Made by a program: the position numbers and the translations under genes
Notes under the pieces: model-generated
Database searches by the model: none
What the model saw: the letters and a program-made list of their open reading frames with translations, nothing else
What the model was told of the DNA's origin: nothing
Assembly: GCF_016765695.1 (NCBI RefSeq)
Contig: NZ_JAETGO010000084.1
Coordinates: 31,399 to 95,398, forward strand
Direction of reading: 5' to 3'
DNA: 64,000 nucleotides
Origin: Sporosalibacterium faouarense
GTDB taxonomy: Bacteria > Bacillota > Clostridia > Tissierellales > VENL01
Shown: positions 1 to 8,681 of the stretch, piece by piece
Numbering within the stretch: position 1 is the first letter of the stretch
Layout of the letters: each line of letters starts with the position of its first letter

Positions 1-30
1 AACTCCTTTTATTCCCTTTAAAAAAGACAT
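1..30 (-). CDS. Possible start of a downstream gene (SpoIVFB-like?), partial
   Basis: An ATG on the minus strand at position 30, 15 bases after the stop of the SpoIVFA-like gene, opens a frame that runs off the window edge (MSFLKGIKGV). An AGGG-type ribosome binding site lies about ten bases upstream. In many Clostridia the gene after the LytM-like protein of the mre/min cluster is an M50 metalloprotease of the SpoIVFB type. Only ten codons are visible, so identity rests on gene order alone. Confidence 0.25.
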   Translation of the reverse strand, partial: MSFLKGIKGV

Positions 31-45
31 ATTAGCACATCCCTA

Positions 46-789
46 TTATTTTGATACTAAATTCTTTGTTGTGAAACTCATTATATCCAAAGGGTTTATT
101 GGAATATCATCTTCTCTTACCTCAAAGTATAAATATTTTAATCCATTTTCTGATATCTCAAGAGTGCCTATTTTTTCTCCTTTTTTCACCGATGTTCCCA
201 AAGCTACAGAAACTTCATCTAACCTACCATAAACTACCTGTATTTCACCATAGTCAATTATTACTTGCTTTCCAAATAACTCGTCAGACTTTACCTCTTT
301 GACAACTCCACTTTCAATACTCTTTACATAGTCTTCATTAGTCTGTATTTCAACTCCCTTATGAAAAACAGATATATTATTAGTTTTTTTCTCTTCTCCA
401 AATGGACGATAAATTGAGCCAGATACAGGAATAGCGTAACCTGTATTAAAATCCTCATTATATTCTTCATTGTATTCTTCATCAGAATTGAAGACAGGAA
501 TAGCTTCATTTGTCCCCTCTATAACCCCTTTAACATAATTAACTACATCTTTGCTACCCTTTAAAATATCAGTATCATGATTGAGTGTCTTTTTAACTAT
601 TTCTATCGCCTTTTCAGTTGGCTCAGTATCGATTTGTTTAATCACTAAAATTGCCAATACTATAAGTATACAAATAATTAAATTTCTAAACTGGCTTCTG
701 TAAAAAAATTTATTAGAGTTTTTTACATTATATCCTCTTTTTCTTCTTAAGTTATGTAAAGACTTATTCAAAAAATTATTTTTTTTCAT
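46..789 (-). CDS. Membrane-anchored degenerate LytM/M23 protein, SpoIVFA-like
   Basis: A 247-residue protein with a basic N-terminus, one membrane segment at about residues 35-51, a linker, and a C-terminal LytM/M23 fold at about 115-240. Active M23 peptidases use an HxxxD pair and a later HxH. Here only the first His survives (FHKGVEI), and the others are replaced (VVYGRL, YFEVRED), so the domain is probably not catalytic. B. subtilis SpoIVFA, which holds the SpoIVFB protease inactive, has this architecture and lies downstream of mreBCD-minCD. Here the gene follows the mre/min block, separated from mgsA by the electron-transfer genes. Function as a sporulation regulator is inferred. Confidence 0.7.
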   Translation of the reverse strand: MKKNNFLNKSLHNLRRKRGYNVKNSNKFFYRSQFRNLIICILIVLAILVIKQIDTEPTEKAIEIVKKTLNHDTDILKGSKDVVNYVKGVIEGTNEAIPVFNSDEEYNEEYNEDFNTGYAIPVSGSIYRPFGEEKKTNNISVFHKGVEIQTNEDYVKSIESGVVKEVKSDELFGKQVIIDYGEIQVVYGRLDEVSVALGTSVKKGEKIGTLEISENGLKYLYFEVREDDIPINPLDIMSFTTKNLVSK

Positions 790-862
790 ATTTTATCACT
801 ACTCCAACTTTCCTTAGTTTTATTATAATATTATTTTAAAATCTCCTCTTTTATTACAAAAA

Positions 863-905
863 AGCACCATTTAAATTATCCAATAACGATAACTTAAATA
901 GTGCT
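863..905 (-). terminator. Rho-independent terminator after the polyprenyl synthase gene
   Basis: An 18-base stem (863-880 with 888-905, a few mismatches) on the minus strand is followed by a T-run. It lies just downstream of the polyprenyl synthase stop and separates it from the SpoIVFA-like gene. Confidence 0.8.
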
Positions 906-926
906 TTTAGAATTACTCTTATTTAA

Positions 927-1898
927 TTATATTTCTCTACCAAGGAGTTTTTCTGTTAAATCATATAAATATTTTCTATATTTATTATCTGGTAGCTTTT
1001 CTAAATATATTTTAGCTTTTTCTATATATCTATCTAATAATTTCTTAGTATACTCTATTCCCCCTGATGATTTAACAATATCACTTATCTCAGATAAAGA
1101 ATTCTCATCAATATCTCCTTGGAGTAAATCCTTAAGCTGATTTTTGTACTTTTTACTATTCAAAGCATATATAACGGGTAGGGTATATATACCAACTGTT
1201 ATGTCATGCAACACAGGCTTTCCCAGCTTGTCCATAGTCCCTTCGAAGTCTAAGATATCATCCTGTAATTGAAAAACAGTTCCTAGAGTCATGCCAAATT
1301 TTCTAAGGTATTTTATAGTATTTTTATCACATTCAGCTGTTTCTGCTCCGATTTGACACGATAGACCGAATAATAGTGCCGTCTTATATTTAATACGTTT
1401 TAAATATTTTGTTGTACTCACATTTAAATCGTTTCTTGATTTATATTGTTCAACTTCACCTTCACAGATACTTTTAAGAATCTTTGCTATATGAGATGAA
1501 TTCTTTAGTTTAGAATCTCCATCTAAATATTTAGAAGTTAATAATAAGGACTTTGTAACTAAAAAGTCTCCTGTGAAGATGGCTATTTTATTTCCATGTA
1601 ATTTATGAGTAGCTGGCTTACTTCTTCTCAATTCGGCTTCATCAATTACATCATCATGCACTAAAGTTGCTAAATGTAAAAGCTCTACAGAAGCTGATAA
1701 ATTAATTGCTGCTTTTCCATCATAGTTTCCAAACTTAGCACTATTAATTAGTAATGCAGGTCTCAAACGCTTACCTCCTGCGTTTATTAGTCTTCTACAT
1801 TCTTCTTCTAGAATAGAGTTCTTGCTTTTAACGCTTTTTATTAAGCTTTCTTCAACCTTTTTTAATTCATTTAAAATTTCTTGTGTATACAGGTTCAT
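927..1898 (-). CDS. Polyprenyl (heptaprenyl-type) diphosphate synthase, DmkB-like
   Basis: A 323-residue trans-isoprenyl diphosphate synthase, normal length for the family. It has both aspartate-rich motifs: first LVHDDVIDEAELRR near residue 80, second QLQDDILD near residue 215. The enzyme extends allylic diphosphates with isopentenyl diphosphate to make the prenyl tail of quinones. It sits 13 bases downstream of apbE in a block with ndh2 and the FMN lipoprotein. In Listeria the homologous gene (dmkB) makes the tail of the dedicated demethylmenaquinone used in extracellular electron transfer. A dmkA prenyltransferase is not in this window. General HepT/IspB function cannot be excluded. Confidence 0.85.
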   Translation of the reverse strand: MNLYTQEILNELKKVEESLIKSVKSKNSILEEECRRLINAGGKRLRPALLINSAKFGNYDGKAAINLSASVELLHLATLVHDDVIDEAELRRSKPATHKLHGNKIAIFTGDFLVTKSLLLTSKYLDGDSKLKNSSHIAKILKSICEGEVEQYKSRNDLNVSTTKYLKRIKYKTALLFGLSCQIGAETAECDKNTIKYLRKFGMTLGTVFQLQDDILDFEGTMDKLGKPVLHDITVGIYTLPVIYALNSKKYKNQLKDLLQGDIDENSLSEISDIVKSSGGIEYTKKLLDRYIEKAKIYLEKLPDNKYRKYLYDLTEKLLGREI

Positions 1899-1911
1899 TT
1901 AAATCTCCCTT

Positions 1912-2952
1912 CTAAGGTGTTACTATTTGAAATTCTTCATTTGTTTGTTCAAATTTATCTTTTACACCTTTTGATAGATATAGTTTTTTATCTTTAGTAA
2001 TATAAATAATTTCTATTTCATCTAAGCTATTAGCTAATTTAAGACCTTCTTCTACTCCTAGTACATAAAAAGCTGTAGATAATCCATCTCCTTGTATAGA
2101 AGTATCAGATAATACTGAAATTCCTGCAACATTATTTCTGGCTGGATATCCTGTTTTTGAATCAATTATATGATGATACCTTACTCCATCTTTTTCAAAA
2201 TATCTTTCATAATTTCCAGAGGTAACTACTGAAATGTCTTCGTCCTGTACAATTCCTACATGCTTCTGTCTAACTCTATATGGATCTTGAATTCCGATTC
2301 TCCAAGCATCTCCATTTGGCTTTGAGCCTACCGCAAAAATATTACCACCCAAATCAATTATTGCACTTTCAACCTTATTTTCTAAAAGTATTTTTTTTGC
2401 TTCATCAGCAGCATATCCTTTAGCTATACCACCTAAGTCCAATACCATTCCAGGCTCACTTAAATAAACCATATTATCTTCCATTAACTCTAATTTATTA
2501 TAGTCTATCTTTAGAAGATTTTCTTCTATCTCCCCTTCTGATGGTATTCTTTCATGCTCAGTACCTATGCCCCAAAGCTTTACCAATGGACCTATAGTAG
2601 GTTCAAAGGCTCCATGACTGATTTGCGCAAATTCTTTTGCTTTCTTTAGAACATAATATACATCATCGTGAACTTTTACTGGCTTTATGCCCGCATTATC
2701 ATTAATTTTACTTACATCACTCGTCTCGATGTTTATACTCATTCTATTTTCAATTTCATCAAATCGATTAAAAACCTTATCAATGATTTCTTCATTTTGA
2801 TGATCATAAAGGGTAACTACAACGAAGGTTCCAAGCATAAAACTATCTTTAGATAATGTTTCAGTTGGTTGTTGATTATCTGTACACCCTGATAAAGCAG
2901 TAGTTATTATTATTGCAAAAATTAAAAAATATATTATTTTTCTTTTATACAT
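1912..2952 (-). CDS. apbE: ApbE family FAD:protein FMN transferase lipoprotein (FmnB-like)
   Basis: About 346 residues. The N-terminus is a lipoprotein signal with lipobox ALSGC (Cys23 from the chosen start). ApbE motifs follow: GTFVVVTLYD, GGIAKGYAADEA, HHIIDSKTGYPA and GDGLSTAFYVLG. The enzyme takes FMN from FAD and attaches it to a Thr/Ser in the (S/T)GA(T/S) motif of exported flavoproteins. The neighbouring lipoprotein has two such motifs, and RnfG and RnfD elsewhere in the window also need covalent FMN. The ATG at 2952 (MYKRK) is preferred over an upstream GTG because AGAGGTG lies six bases before it. Confidence 0.92.
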   Translation of the reverse strand: MYKRKIIYFLIFAIIITTALSGCTDNQQPTETLSKDSFMLGTFVVVTLYDHQNEEIIDKVFNRFDEIENRMSINIETSDVSKINDNAGIKPVKVHDDVYYVLKKAKEFAQISHGAFEPTIGPLVKLWGIGTEHERIPSEGEIEENLLKIDYNKLELMEDNMVYLSEPGMVLDLGGIAKGYAADEAKKILLENKVESAIIDLGGNIFAVGSKPNGDAWRIGIQDPYRVRQKHVGIVQDEDISVVTSGNYERYFEKDGVRYHHIIDSKTGYPARNNVAGISVLSDTSIQGDGLSTAFYVLGVEEGLKLANSLDEIEIIYITKDKKLYLSKGVKDKFEQTNEEFQIVTP

Positions 2953-3028
2953 TATCAACACCTCTTTCTCAAATAATACACCACTATATAGTTTATCATA
3001 TTTCTACAAAAAAAGATAAAAATATTTT

Positions 3029-3055
3029 AAAGCCCCAACGAAAAGTTGGGGCTTT
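3029..3055 (-). terminator. Terminator between the FMN lipoprotein gene and apbE
   Basis: A perfect 11-base stem (3029-3039 with 3045-3055) and five-base loop lie downstream of the lipoprotein stop. The T-tract after it is short. It may give partial termination, keeping lipoprotein transcript levels above those of apbE. Confidence 0.75.
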
Positions 3056-3097
3056 AATAGCTGTAATAATCTTTTAAATTTACTATTTAAGAGATAT

Positions 3098-4030
3098 TTA
3101 TTTTGCGTCAGCTAATGCCTGTTCTGCAAGATCAAAGAACTCTTTAACATGGATAGTAGCTCCTGAAATTGCATCTGTATGTCCTTCTTCACTTGTGTAC
3201 TCTATATCTGTTGGGTCTTGTGTTTCTATTAAATAAGCTTCTGCTGCTGATGCTTGTTCAACCCATGTTGATTGAGCTCCACCATTTTCTACCATACCAT
3301 AGTCTCCATCTGCTGATGCTTGATCTTTAGACTTATCAGTATCTTCACCTATACCATCCCAATCAGCTGCTACTATATATCCATTAACAACTGTGATACT
3401 AGCATAGTATTTCCAACCATTACTAAACTCATCCATTTCAGCATAGTAATGACCATCTTTATATTGTCCTTTACCTTTAGGTCCTTGAGCTAAAGCCTTA
3501 TTTGCTAAATCAGCAAATTCTTTAACTCCAATTGTTGCTCCTGAAATTGCATCTGTGTGTCCTTCTGCATCAAACTCTATTGCGTCAAAGTTTTGGTTGT
3601 CAACTAAGTACTTCGCAGCAACTTCTGCTTGCTCATACCAAGGTGCAATTGCTCCACCATTTTCTACCATACCATATTCACCATCTTCTGATGCTTGACT
3701 CTTTGTTTTACCAGCGTTTTCGCTAACGCCTTCCCAATCTGCTGAAACAATTTTACCATCTTTTACTTCTAATGTTGCAACATATTTCCAACCATTGTGG
3801 AATTCATCTTGTGTTGCAAAATAAATACCATCTTCTAATTCTTCCACATTTACATCTTCATTACCTGTATCTTCGTCTTCTGTGTTGTTGTCATTGTTGT
3901 CAATGTTTTCATCGTTGTTAGTATCGTCAGCTGAATCTGCATTGTCTACATCCTCAGTTCCTCCACAACCAACTGCTACTAATGAAAATGCCAACATTAA
4001 CACTAATAATAATGCTAAACTTTTCTTCAT
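3098..4030 (-). CDS. pplA: Lipoprotein with two FMN-binding domains (PplA-like)
   Basis: 310 residues: signal peptide with lipobox AVGC (Cys22), an acidic Asn/Asp/Glu-rich spacer to about residue 65, then two tandem FMN_bind domains of about 100 residues. Each ends in DAISGAT (near residues 160 and 290), where ApbE esterifies FMN to the Thr. The two domains are close copies, as shown by the repeated GYxHTDAISGATI-like ends and WVEQA/WYEQA segments. The architecture matches PplA, the surface flavoprotein of the Listeria electron-transfer system. It diverges from ndh2 and has a Rex-like operator upstream. A role in passing electrons to extracellular acceptors is inferred. Confidence 0.9.
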   Translation of the reverse strand: MKKSLALLLVLMLAFSLVAVGCGGTEDVDNADSADDTNNDENIDNNDNNTEDEDTGNEDVNVEELEDGIYFATQDEFHNGWKYVATLEVKDGKIVSADWEGVSENAGKTKSQASEDGEYGMVENGGAIAPWYEQAEVAAKYLVDNQNFDAIEFDAEGHTDAISGATIGVKEFADLANKALAQGPKGKGQYKDGHYYAEMDEFSNGWKYYASITVVNGYIVAADWDGIGEDTDKSKDQASADGDYGMVENGGAQSTWVEQASAAEAYLIETQDPTDIEYTSEEGHTDAISGATIHVKEFFDLAEQALADAK

Positions 4031-4080
4031 AATTAATATCCCCCTTCTAAAAATGTTTGTTAAAAAATATACTTAACTAT

Positions 4081-4109
4081 ATTTTAGAGCAAAACTTATA
4101 AACAATCAA
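4081..4109 (-). promoter_or_regulatory. Sigma-A-type promoter of the FMN lipoprotein gene
   Basis: On the minus strand TTGATT (4104-4109) and TAAAAT (4081-4086) are 17 bases apart, about 50 bases upstream of the start codon. Confidence 0.55.
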
Positions 4110-4116
4110 GTATTTT

Positions 4117-4134
4117 TTGTTACTTTTATAACAA
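4117..4134 (-). promoter_or_regulatory. Rex-like operator upstream of the FMN lipoprotein gene
   Basis: TTGTTACTTTTATAACAA is an 18-base interrupted palindrome. It agrees with the clostridial Rex consensus TTGTTAA-N4-TTAACAA at 12 of 14 fixed positions and has the same half-site spacing. It lies seven bases upstream of the -35 element of the lipoprotein promoter. Rex senses the NADH/NAD+ ratio, which would suit an NADH-fed electron export system. No rex gene is in the window. Confidence 0.5.
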
Positions 4135-4170
4135 CTTTAATTTATTTTAGTCGATTATGTTATACAAATG

Positions 4171-4199
4171 TTGTAATATCACACCTTTTTTGCTATAAT
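4171..4199 (+). promoter_or_regulatory. Upstream promoter toward ndh2
   Basis: TTGTAA (4171-4176) and TATAAT (4194-4199) are 17 bases apart on the plus strand, about 270 bases upstream of ndh2. The 438-base divergent region holds no gene. Confidence 0.45.
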
Positions 4200-4278
4200 G
4201 AAAGAGTTAATAATATATTATCTTAATATATACCTTTATACTGTTCTTATTTGATGGTCTAAATGCTTCAAAATACTA

Positions 4279-4344
4279 AATAGGTAAACATACAATTTTA
4301 TATAATATTTAAACTTATTTTTTTGCCTATTTACCTATTATAAT
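4279..4344 (+). promoter_or_regulatory. Proximal ndh2 promoter with flanking inverted repeat
   Basis: A TATAAT at 4339-4344 is a good -10 box, while its -35 is weak. AATAGGTAAA at 4279-4288 and its exact complement TTTACCTATT at 4330-4339 form an inverted repeat whose right arm touches the -10. This looks like an operator pair for a looping or cooperative regulator. The regulator is not identifiable. Confidence 0.4.
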
Positions 4345-4468
4345 GGATTAATAGATGTTTGTCTTATTTGTAGTATTCTAGTCAATTAATTCTAATAAGG
4401 ATTTCAGTATAAGGGAATGTTAACTATATATCAAAAATATAAAAAAATTTTTTAAGGGGGTTAAACTT

Positions 4469-6313
4469 TTGAAAAAAATAGTAATTCTAGGCGGCGGATA
4501 TGGTGGAATAAGCGCTGCGAAAAAACTTCATAAGAAGTTTAAGAAAGATGATAATGTGCAAATTACGCTTATTGACCAAAATCCACATCATACGTTATTA
4601 ACTGAGTTACATGAGGTTGCCGGTAACAGAGTAACACCAACAAGTCTTTTAATTGACTTAAAGAGAGTTTTTAAATCTACTAAAGTTAATGTTGTCCAAG
4701 ATAAGATAACAGATGTAGATTTAGAAGGAAAGGAACTTAAATCTAGCAAAGAGATTTATGACTTTGACTATCTTGTTTTAGGAGTTGGTAGTGAGCCAGC
4801 TTACTTCAACATCCCAGGAATGCAAGATCATGCATTCACTTTATGGTCAATGAAAGATGCATCAAAAATTAGGACTCAAGTACTTAAAATGTTTGAAAAA
4901 GCAAGTAAAGAAAGTAGTTCTGAAAAAAGAAAGTCACTTCTAACATTCGTTGTTGGTGGTGGTGGTTTTACAGGAATCGAGGTTCTTGGAGAACTAGTTC
5001 AATGGACTAAAGTACTTGCTAAAGAATATGATATTGATCCTAATGAGATTCAACTTAAAGTTGTAGAGGCCATGGACAAGATATTACCTGTTCTTCCAGA
5101 TTCATTAGTTAAAAAAGCTACTAGATTCCTTGAGAAGAAAAACGTTGAGGTTCTTACTAGCACAATGATTACTGGCGTATCTGATAGCAAGGTTGATTTT
5201 AAAGATGGTAGCTCAGTTGAAACTAATACCTTAATCTGGACTGGTGGAGTTAAAGCTAATGATTTCGCTAAGCAAATTGGTCTTGATGTAAATAGAAAAG
5301 GTAGAATCTTAGTAAACGACTACCTTCAAACTAATTTTGAAAATGTATATGCAATAGGTGATAATGCTGACTTCAGAGATGAAGGAAAAGAATCACTACC
5401 TGCACTTGTTGAAACTGCTATGCAAACTGGTAAATGTGCAGCTGAAAACATATATAATGATATTAAATCTAAAGAAAAGAAAGAAATGGAATTAAATCTA
5501 CATGGTGTTATGGTTTCAATAGGAAGTAAATATGGTGTTGCTGACACAATGGGACTTAGAACATCAGGTATAATAGCTATTTTATTTAAGCATATGATTA
5601 ACCTTCATTATTTATTTGAAATAGCTGGATTTGGAGTAGTTTTCGAATATATGATTCACCATTTCATCGAAAAGAACTACCAAACAAACCTATTCGAAAA
5701 AGAACTTGTTAGACACGCTGGAGCTAAGACATATGCTTTCTTCTTACCAGCAGTTAGAATGTTCTTAGGTGTTATGTGGTTAAGGGAAGGTCTTCATAAG
5801 TTAGGTTACAACTTCCTACGCGCTGGAGATAATGGTTTTATTTGGTTCGCTAAGGACTCATGGTTAGCAAACTGGTGGAATACTCTTGCAATCCAAGTTC
5901 CTAACCCACCAGCTGATGTAACTTCAGGAGCTTCTTTAATGAACCTTATTGGAGATCATACACCAGGATGGTATGAATGGTTTACAAATCTAACAGTTTA
6001 TAACGCTCCTATGTTCTTCCAAAAGATGGTTGTAATAATAGAATTAGGATTAGGATTAGCTTTCCTTTTCGGAGCATTTACTTTTATAGCAGGTATCATT
6101 TCTACAGTAATGATGATAAACTTTGCAATATCAACTGGAATTTCAGTTGACCAATACTGGTTCATATTCGCTTCAATTTCTTGTATGAGTGGTTCAGGAA
6201 GAGCTTTCGGATTAGACGCTTATATCATTCCTTACGCTGAACAACAATGGAGATATTTTGCAGACAATCGTGGTATAAGGCTGAATCCGTTTAGACCAGT
6301 CAAAAAAATATAA
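4469..6313 (+). CDS. ndh2: Type II NADH dehydrogenase with C-terminal membrane (DoxX-like) domain, Ndh2
   Basis: 614 residues from a TTG start chosen for the AAGGGGG site upstream. The first 400 or so residues are a FAD/NAD(P)-binding disulfide-reductase fold: GGGYGG at residues 8-13 binds FAD, VVGGGGFTG near 165 binds NADH, and NVYAIGDNAD near 295 is the second FAD motif. Residues about 410-600 hold several membrane spans of DoxX type. Ordinary NDH-2 proteins are about 400 residues; the membrane extension is characteristic of the Ndh2 that feeds quinone in flavin-based extracellular electron transfer. Gene context (FMN lipoprotein, ApbE, prenyl synthase) supports this. Confidence 0.9.
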   Translation: MKKIVILGGGYGGISAAKKLHKKFKKDDNVQITLIDQNPHHTLLTELHEVAGNRVTPTSLLIDLKRVFKSTKVNVVQDKITDVDLEGKELKSSKEIYDFDYLVLGVGSEPAYFNIPGMQDHAFTLWSMKDASKIRTQVLKMFEKASKESSSEKRKSLLTFVVGGGGFTGIEVLGELVQWTKVLAKEYDIDPNEIQLKVVEAMDKILPVLPDSLVKKATRFLEKKNVEVLTSTMITGVSDSKVDFKDGSSVETNTLIWTGGVKANDFAKQIGLDVNRKGRILVNDYLQTNFENVYAIGDNADFRDEGKESLPALVETAMQTGKCAAENIYNDIKSKEKKEMELNLHGVMVSIGSKYGVADTMGLRTSGIIAILFKHMINLHYLFEIAGFGVVFEYMIHHFIEKNYQTNLFEKELVRHAGAKTYAFFLPAVRMFLGVMWLREGLHKLGYNFLRAGDNGFIWFAKDSWLANWWNTLAIQVPNPPADVTSGASLMNLIGDHTPGWYEWFTNLTVYNAPMFFQKMVVIIELGLGLAFLFGAFTFIAGIISTVMMINFAISTGISVDQYWFIFASISCMSGSGRAFGLDAYIIPYAEQQWRYFADNRGIRLNPFRPVKKI

Positions 6314-6317
6314 CATA

Positions 6318-6345
6318 AAAAAATAGCGCCTAGGCGCTATTTTTT
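6318..6345. terminator. Bidirectional terminator between ndh2 and mgsA
   Basis: A perfect 28-base palindrome with A-run and T-run ends can terminate both convergent genes. It overlaps the mgsA stop codon. Confidence 0.9.
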
Positions 6346-6750
6346 ATGTCCATTTTCATGTATAACTTCTCTCCAACTTAAATCGCCTCTTGCTAATCCT
6401 TTAATTAATAGCTCAGCGGTGCCGATATTTGTTGCCAATGGAATATTGTGAACATCACATAATCTCATTAAAGCTAATATATCAGGTTCATGGGGCTGTG
6501 CTGTCAATGGGTCTCTAATAAAAAATATTAAATCCATTTCATTTGTAGCAATTTTTGCACCTATTTGCTGATCTCCCCCTAAAGGACCTGACAAAAACCT
6601 ATGTATCTTTAAGCCAGTTGCTTCCGAAATTTTCTTTCCAGTTGTACCTGTAGCAAAAAGATCATTCTGTTCTAAAATATTCTTATATGCTAAAGAGAAA
6701 TTAATTAAACTCTGCTTCTTTTTATCATGGGCAATCAATGCAATCTTCAT
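6337..6750 (-). CDS. mgsA: Methylglyoxal synthase
   Basis: 137 residues, usual length. It converts dihydroxyacetone phosphate to methylglyoxal and phosphate in the cytoplasm. The family motifs LIAHDKKK at the N-terminus, [19 protein letters not shown] and the catalytic-aspartate segment [14 protein letters not shown] are all present. In Clostridia mgsA commonly follows minE, as here. The ribosome binding site is GGAGGCAGTAT before the ATG. Its last codons form part of the shared terminator with ndh2. Confidence 0.96.
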   Translation of the reverse strand: MKIALIAHDKKKQSLINFSLAYKNILEQNDLFATGTTGKKISEATGLKIHRFLSGPLGGDQQIGAKIATNEMDLIFFIRDPLTAQPHEPDILALMRLCDVHNIPLATNIGTAELLIKGLARGDLSWREVIHENGHKK

Positions 6751-6785
6751 ATACTGCCTCCAATAATTAAAATAAGTACTTTTTT

Positions 6786-7070
6786 CTAATCTTTCATTTT
6801 ATCCTTCATTTTCAAAATAGGTATATTTGCAATTAGTGCAGGAATTGGTGCATTATCAGACTCTCTCCGGGTCTTTGTAAATTTAACATCAAGTCCTTCT
6901 TCATCAATTTCCATATAATCTGATATTACCCTTATTATATCACCTTTTACCATATCTAGAAAGCGAGGAGAAACATTAGCTCTGTCGTGGATAAGTACAA
7001 GTTTTAATCTTTCCTTTGCTACACTTTTACTATTGCTGTCATTTTTACTAAGTTTCTTAAAAAAATCCAA
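6786..7070 (-). CDS. minE: Cell division topological specificity factor MinE
   Basis: About 94 residues, taken from a TTG at 7070 that gives [11 protein letters not shown] and is preceded at seven bases by AAGGAGG. An upstream in-frame ATG at 7097 would overlap minD and has no such site. MinE stimulates MinD ATPase activity and drives MinCD from midcell. The anti-MinCD helix region ([14 protein letters not shown]) and the dimerisation domain ([10 protein letters not shown]) are clear. It follows minD in the same operon. Presence of MinE implies an oscillating or MinE-limited Min system. Confidence 0.93.
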   Translation of the reverse strand: MDFFKKLSKNDSNSKSVAKERLKLVLIHDRANVSPRFLDMVKGDIIRVISDYMEIDEEGLDVKFTKTRRESDNAPIPALIANIPILKMKDKMKD

Positions 7071-7086
7071 CTTTATTCCTCCTTTA

Positions 7087-7881
7087 TTATTTCCCAAAAA
7101 TCAATTTCCTAAGCTTACCTACTAAACCTTCATCAACTTCTAAGTCCATTAGTGGTACTTCTTCACCTAGAATCCTATTAGCAATATTTCTGTAAGCTTG
7201 TCCTGCGAAGGCTTTATCATCAGAAACTACTGGCTCTCCTTTATTTGTAGATATAACGATTGCTTCGTCATCTGGCACCACACCTAATAAATCGATTGCC
7301 AATATGTCAATCATATCATCTATATTCATCATATCTCCTCTTGCAACCATTTCCTGTTTAATTCTATTTATTATAAGTAAAGGATTGTGTAATCCTTTAG
7401 ATTCTAAAAGTCCAATAATTCTATCAGCATCTCTAACTGCTGAAATTTCTGGGGTGGTAACGACAATTGCCTTCTGTGCTCCTGCTATTGCATTTTGAAA
7501 ACCTTGTTCTATACCAGCAGGGCAATCAATAATAATAAAGTCAAAATGCTCTTTTAATTCTTCACATAGTTCTTGCATTTGCCTAGGGGATACTGCTGTT
7601 TTGTCTTTCGTCTGAGCAGCTGGTAATAAATATAATCCTTCGTATCTCTTATCCCTTATAAGACCTTGTTTCAGTCTACAAACTTTATCAACAACATCTA
7701 CAATATCATAAACTATTCTATTTTCTAGTCCTAAAACAACATCTAAATTTCTTAATCCTATATCAGCATCCACAACAACAACTTTTTTACCTAAACTAGC
7801 CAAACCTGCACCTATATTTGCTGTAGTAGTAGTTTTACCTACACCACCTTTACCTGAAGTAATAACTATTACCTCACCCAT
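7087..7881 (-). CDS. minD: Septum site-determining ATPase MinD
   Basis: 264 residues. It has the deviant Walker A motif KGGVGKTTTT near residue 11, the Walker B-like FIIIDCPAG, and a C-terminal amphipathic membrane-targeting helix (GLVGKLRKLIFGK). MinD binds the membrane with ATP and recruits MinC to block FtsZ assembly at the poles. It sits between minC and minE with short gaps. The family, length and context agree fully. Confidence 0.97.
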   Translation of the reverse strand: MGEVIVITSGKGGVGKTTTTANIGAGLASLGKKVVVVDADIGLRNLDVVLGLENRIVYDIVDVVDKVCRLKQGLIRDKRYEGLYLLPAAQTKDKTAVSPRQMQELCEELKEHFDFIIIDCPAGIEQGFQNAIAGAQKAIVVTTPEISAVRDADRIIGLLESKGLHNPLLIINRIKQEMVARGDMMNIDDMIDILAIDLLGVVPDDEAIVISTNKGEPVVSDDKAFAGQAYRNIANRILGEEVPLMDLEVDEGLVGKLRKLIFGK

Positions 7882-7901
7882 ATATACTACCTCCTATACT
7901 C

Positions 7902-8552
7902 TTATTTTTTAGTTGAATAGGGTTCAATCAATACGGCATTTCCTTCTATTCTTGCGACTTCAGGCCACTTTGAAGCATTAACATAATTCTCTGAATCAGG
8001 TCTTCTTGCAATAATCTCAGCTATTCTCAACTGAGTTGGTTGAAGATTAAAAGCCGCTACAATGGCCTTACGGTTTCCATCACTACCTGCATGGGCAATT
8101 CCTCTTAGTGATCCCATTACTACGATATTGCCTTTAGCAACAACTTGTCCTCCAGGGTTAATATCACCAATTACTATAAGGTTACCTTCATATTCAATAT
8201 ATTGTCCTGACCTAACTGTAGACCTAATAAACCTAGTCTCGCCTTCTTCGATCCCTGAAAAGAAACCATCTTGTATAGATGATTTTGGATCTATCCGTCC
8301 TTTAATTTCTAATGATTTCTTATCGTTAACAGCAATACCATATTTTTGCTCAATTATTATTTTCAATTCTTCTTTTTCGTTTATAGTTAGATTTTTGCCG
8401 ACAAAATTAATACGATCTGAACCAGCAAAAAAATCTTTGGTTTCTTTAAGCTTTAATTCAAGTTGCTCTTTTATTGCTTTGAAGTTTCCATCTTTTATAT
8501 GTATATAAATTCCCTCTTTATTACCTTTAAAAGCCACTAGATTTTCATTCAT
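7902..8552 (-). CDS. minC: Septum site-determining protein MinC
   Basis: 216 residues. The N-terminal domain (about 1-95) is the FtsZ-inhibitory region. The C-terminal beta-helix domain (about 100-210) carries the family signature VRSGQYIEYEGNLIVIGDINPG and GSLRGIAHAGSDGN, which binds MinD. It starts the minCDE unit, which is separated from mrdA by a terminator-like hairpin, so the min genes probably also have their own promoter in 8553-8642. Confidence 0.96.
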   Translation of the reverse strand: MNENLVAFKGNKEGIYIHIKDGNFKAIKEQLELKLKETKDFFAGSDRINFVGKNLTINEKEELKIIIEQKYGIAVNDKKSLEIKGRIDPKSSIQDGFFSGIEEGETRFIRSTVRSGQYIEYEGNLIVIGDINPGGQVVAKGNIVVMGSLRGIAHAGSDGNRKAIVAAFNLQPTQLRIAEIIARRPDSENYVNASKWPEVARIEGNAVLIEPYSTKK

Positions 8553-8642
8553 CTGACTACCTCCAATGATACTGGTACTAATATTGCTGTCTAATTATTA
8601 ATTCTTCATTCTTTATTTAATTCCTTCCTATTTTCCATAAAA

Positions 8643-8681
8643 AATAAATTGGTAAGGTTTTAATTACCTCACCAATTTATT
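8643..8681 (-). terminator. Hairpin at the end of mrdA, likely attenuating read-through into min genes
   Basis: A 15-base stem (8643-8657 with 8667-8681, one G-T type pair) overlaps the mrdA stop and is followed on the minus strand by TTTTTTAT. It separates the mre-mrdA genes from minCDE. Confidence 0.7.

Noticed and set aside
3098..4030. Tandem CRISPR-like repeats
   Set aside because: The repeated stretches are the two FMN-binding domains of one protein, about 390 bases apart, not short regular repeats.
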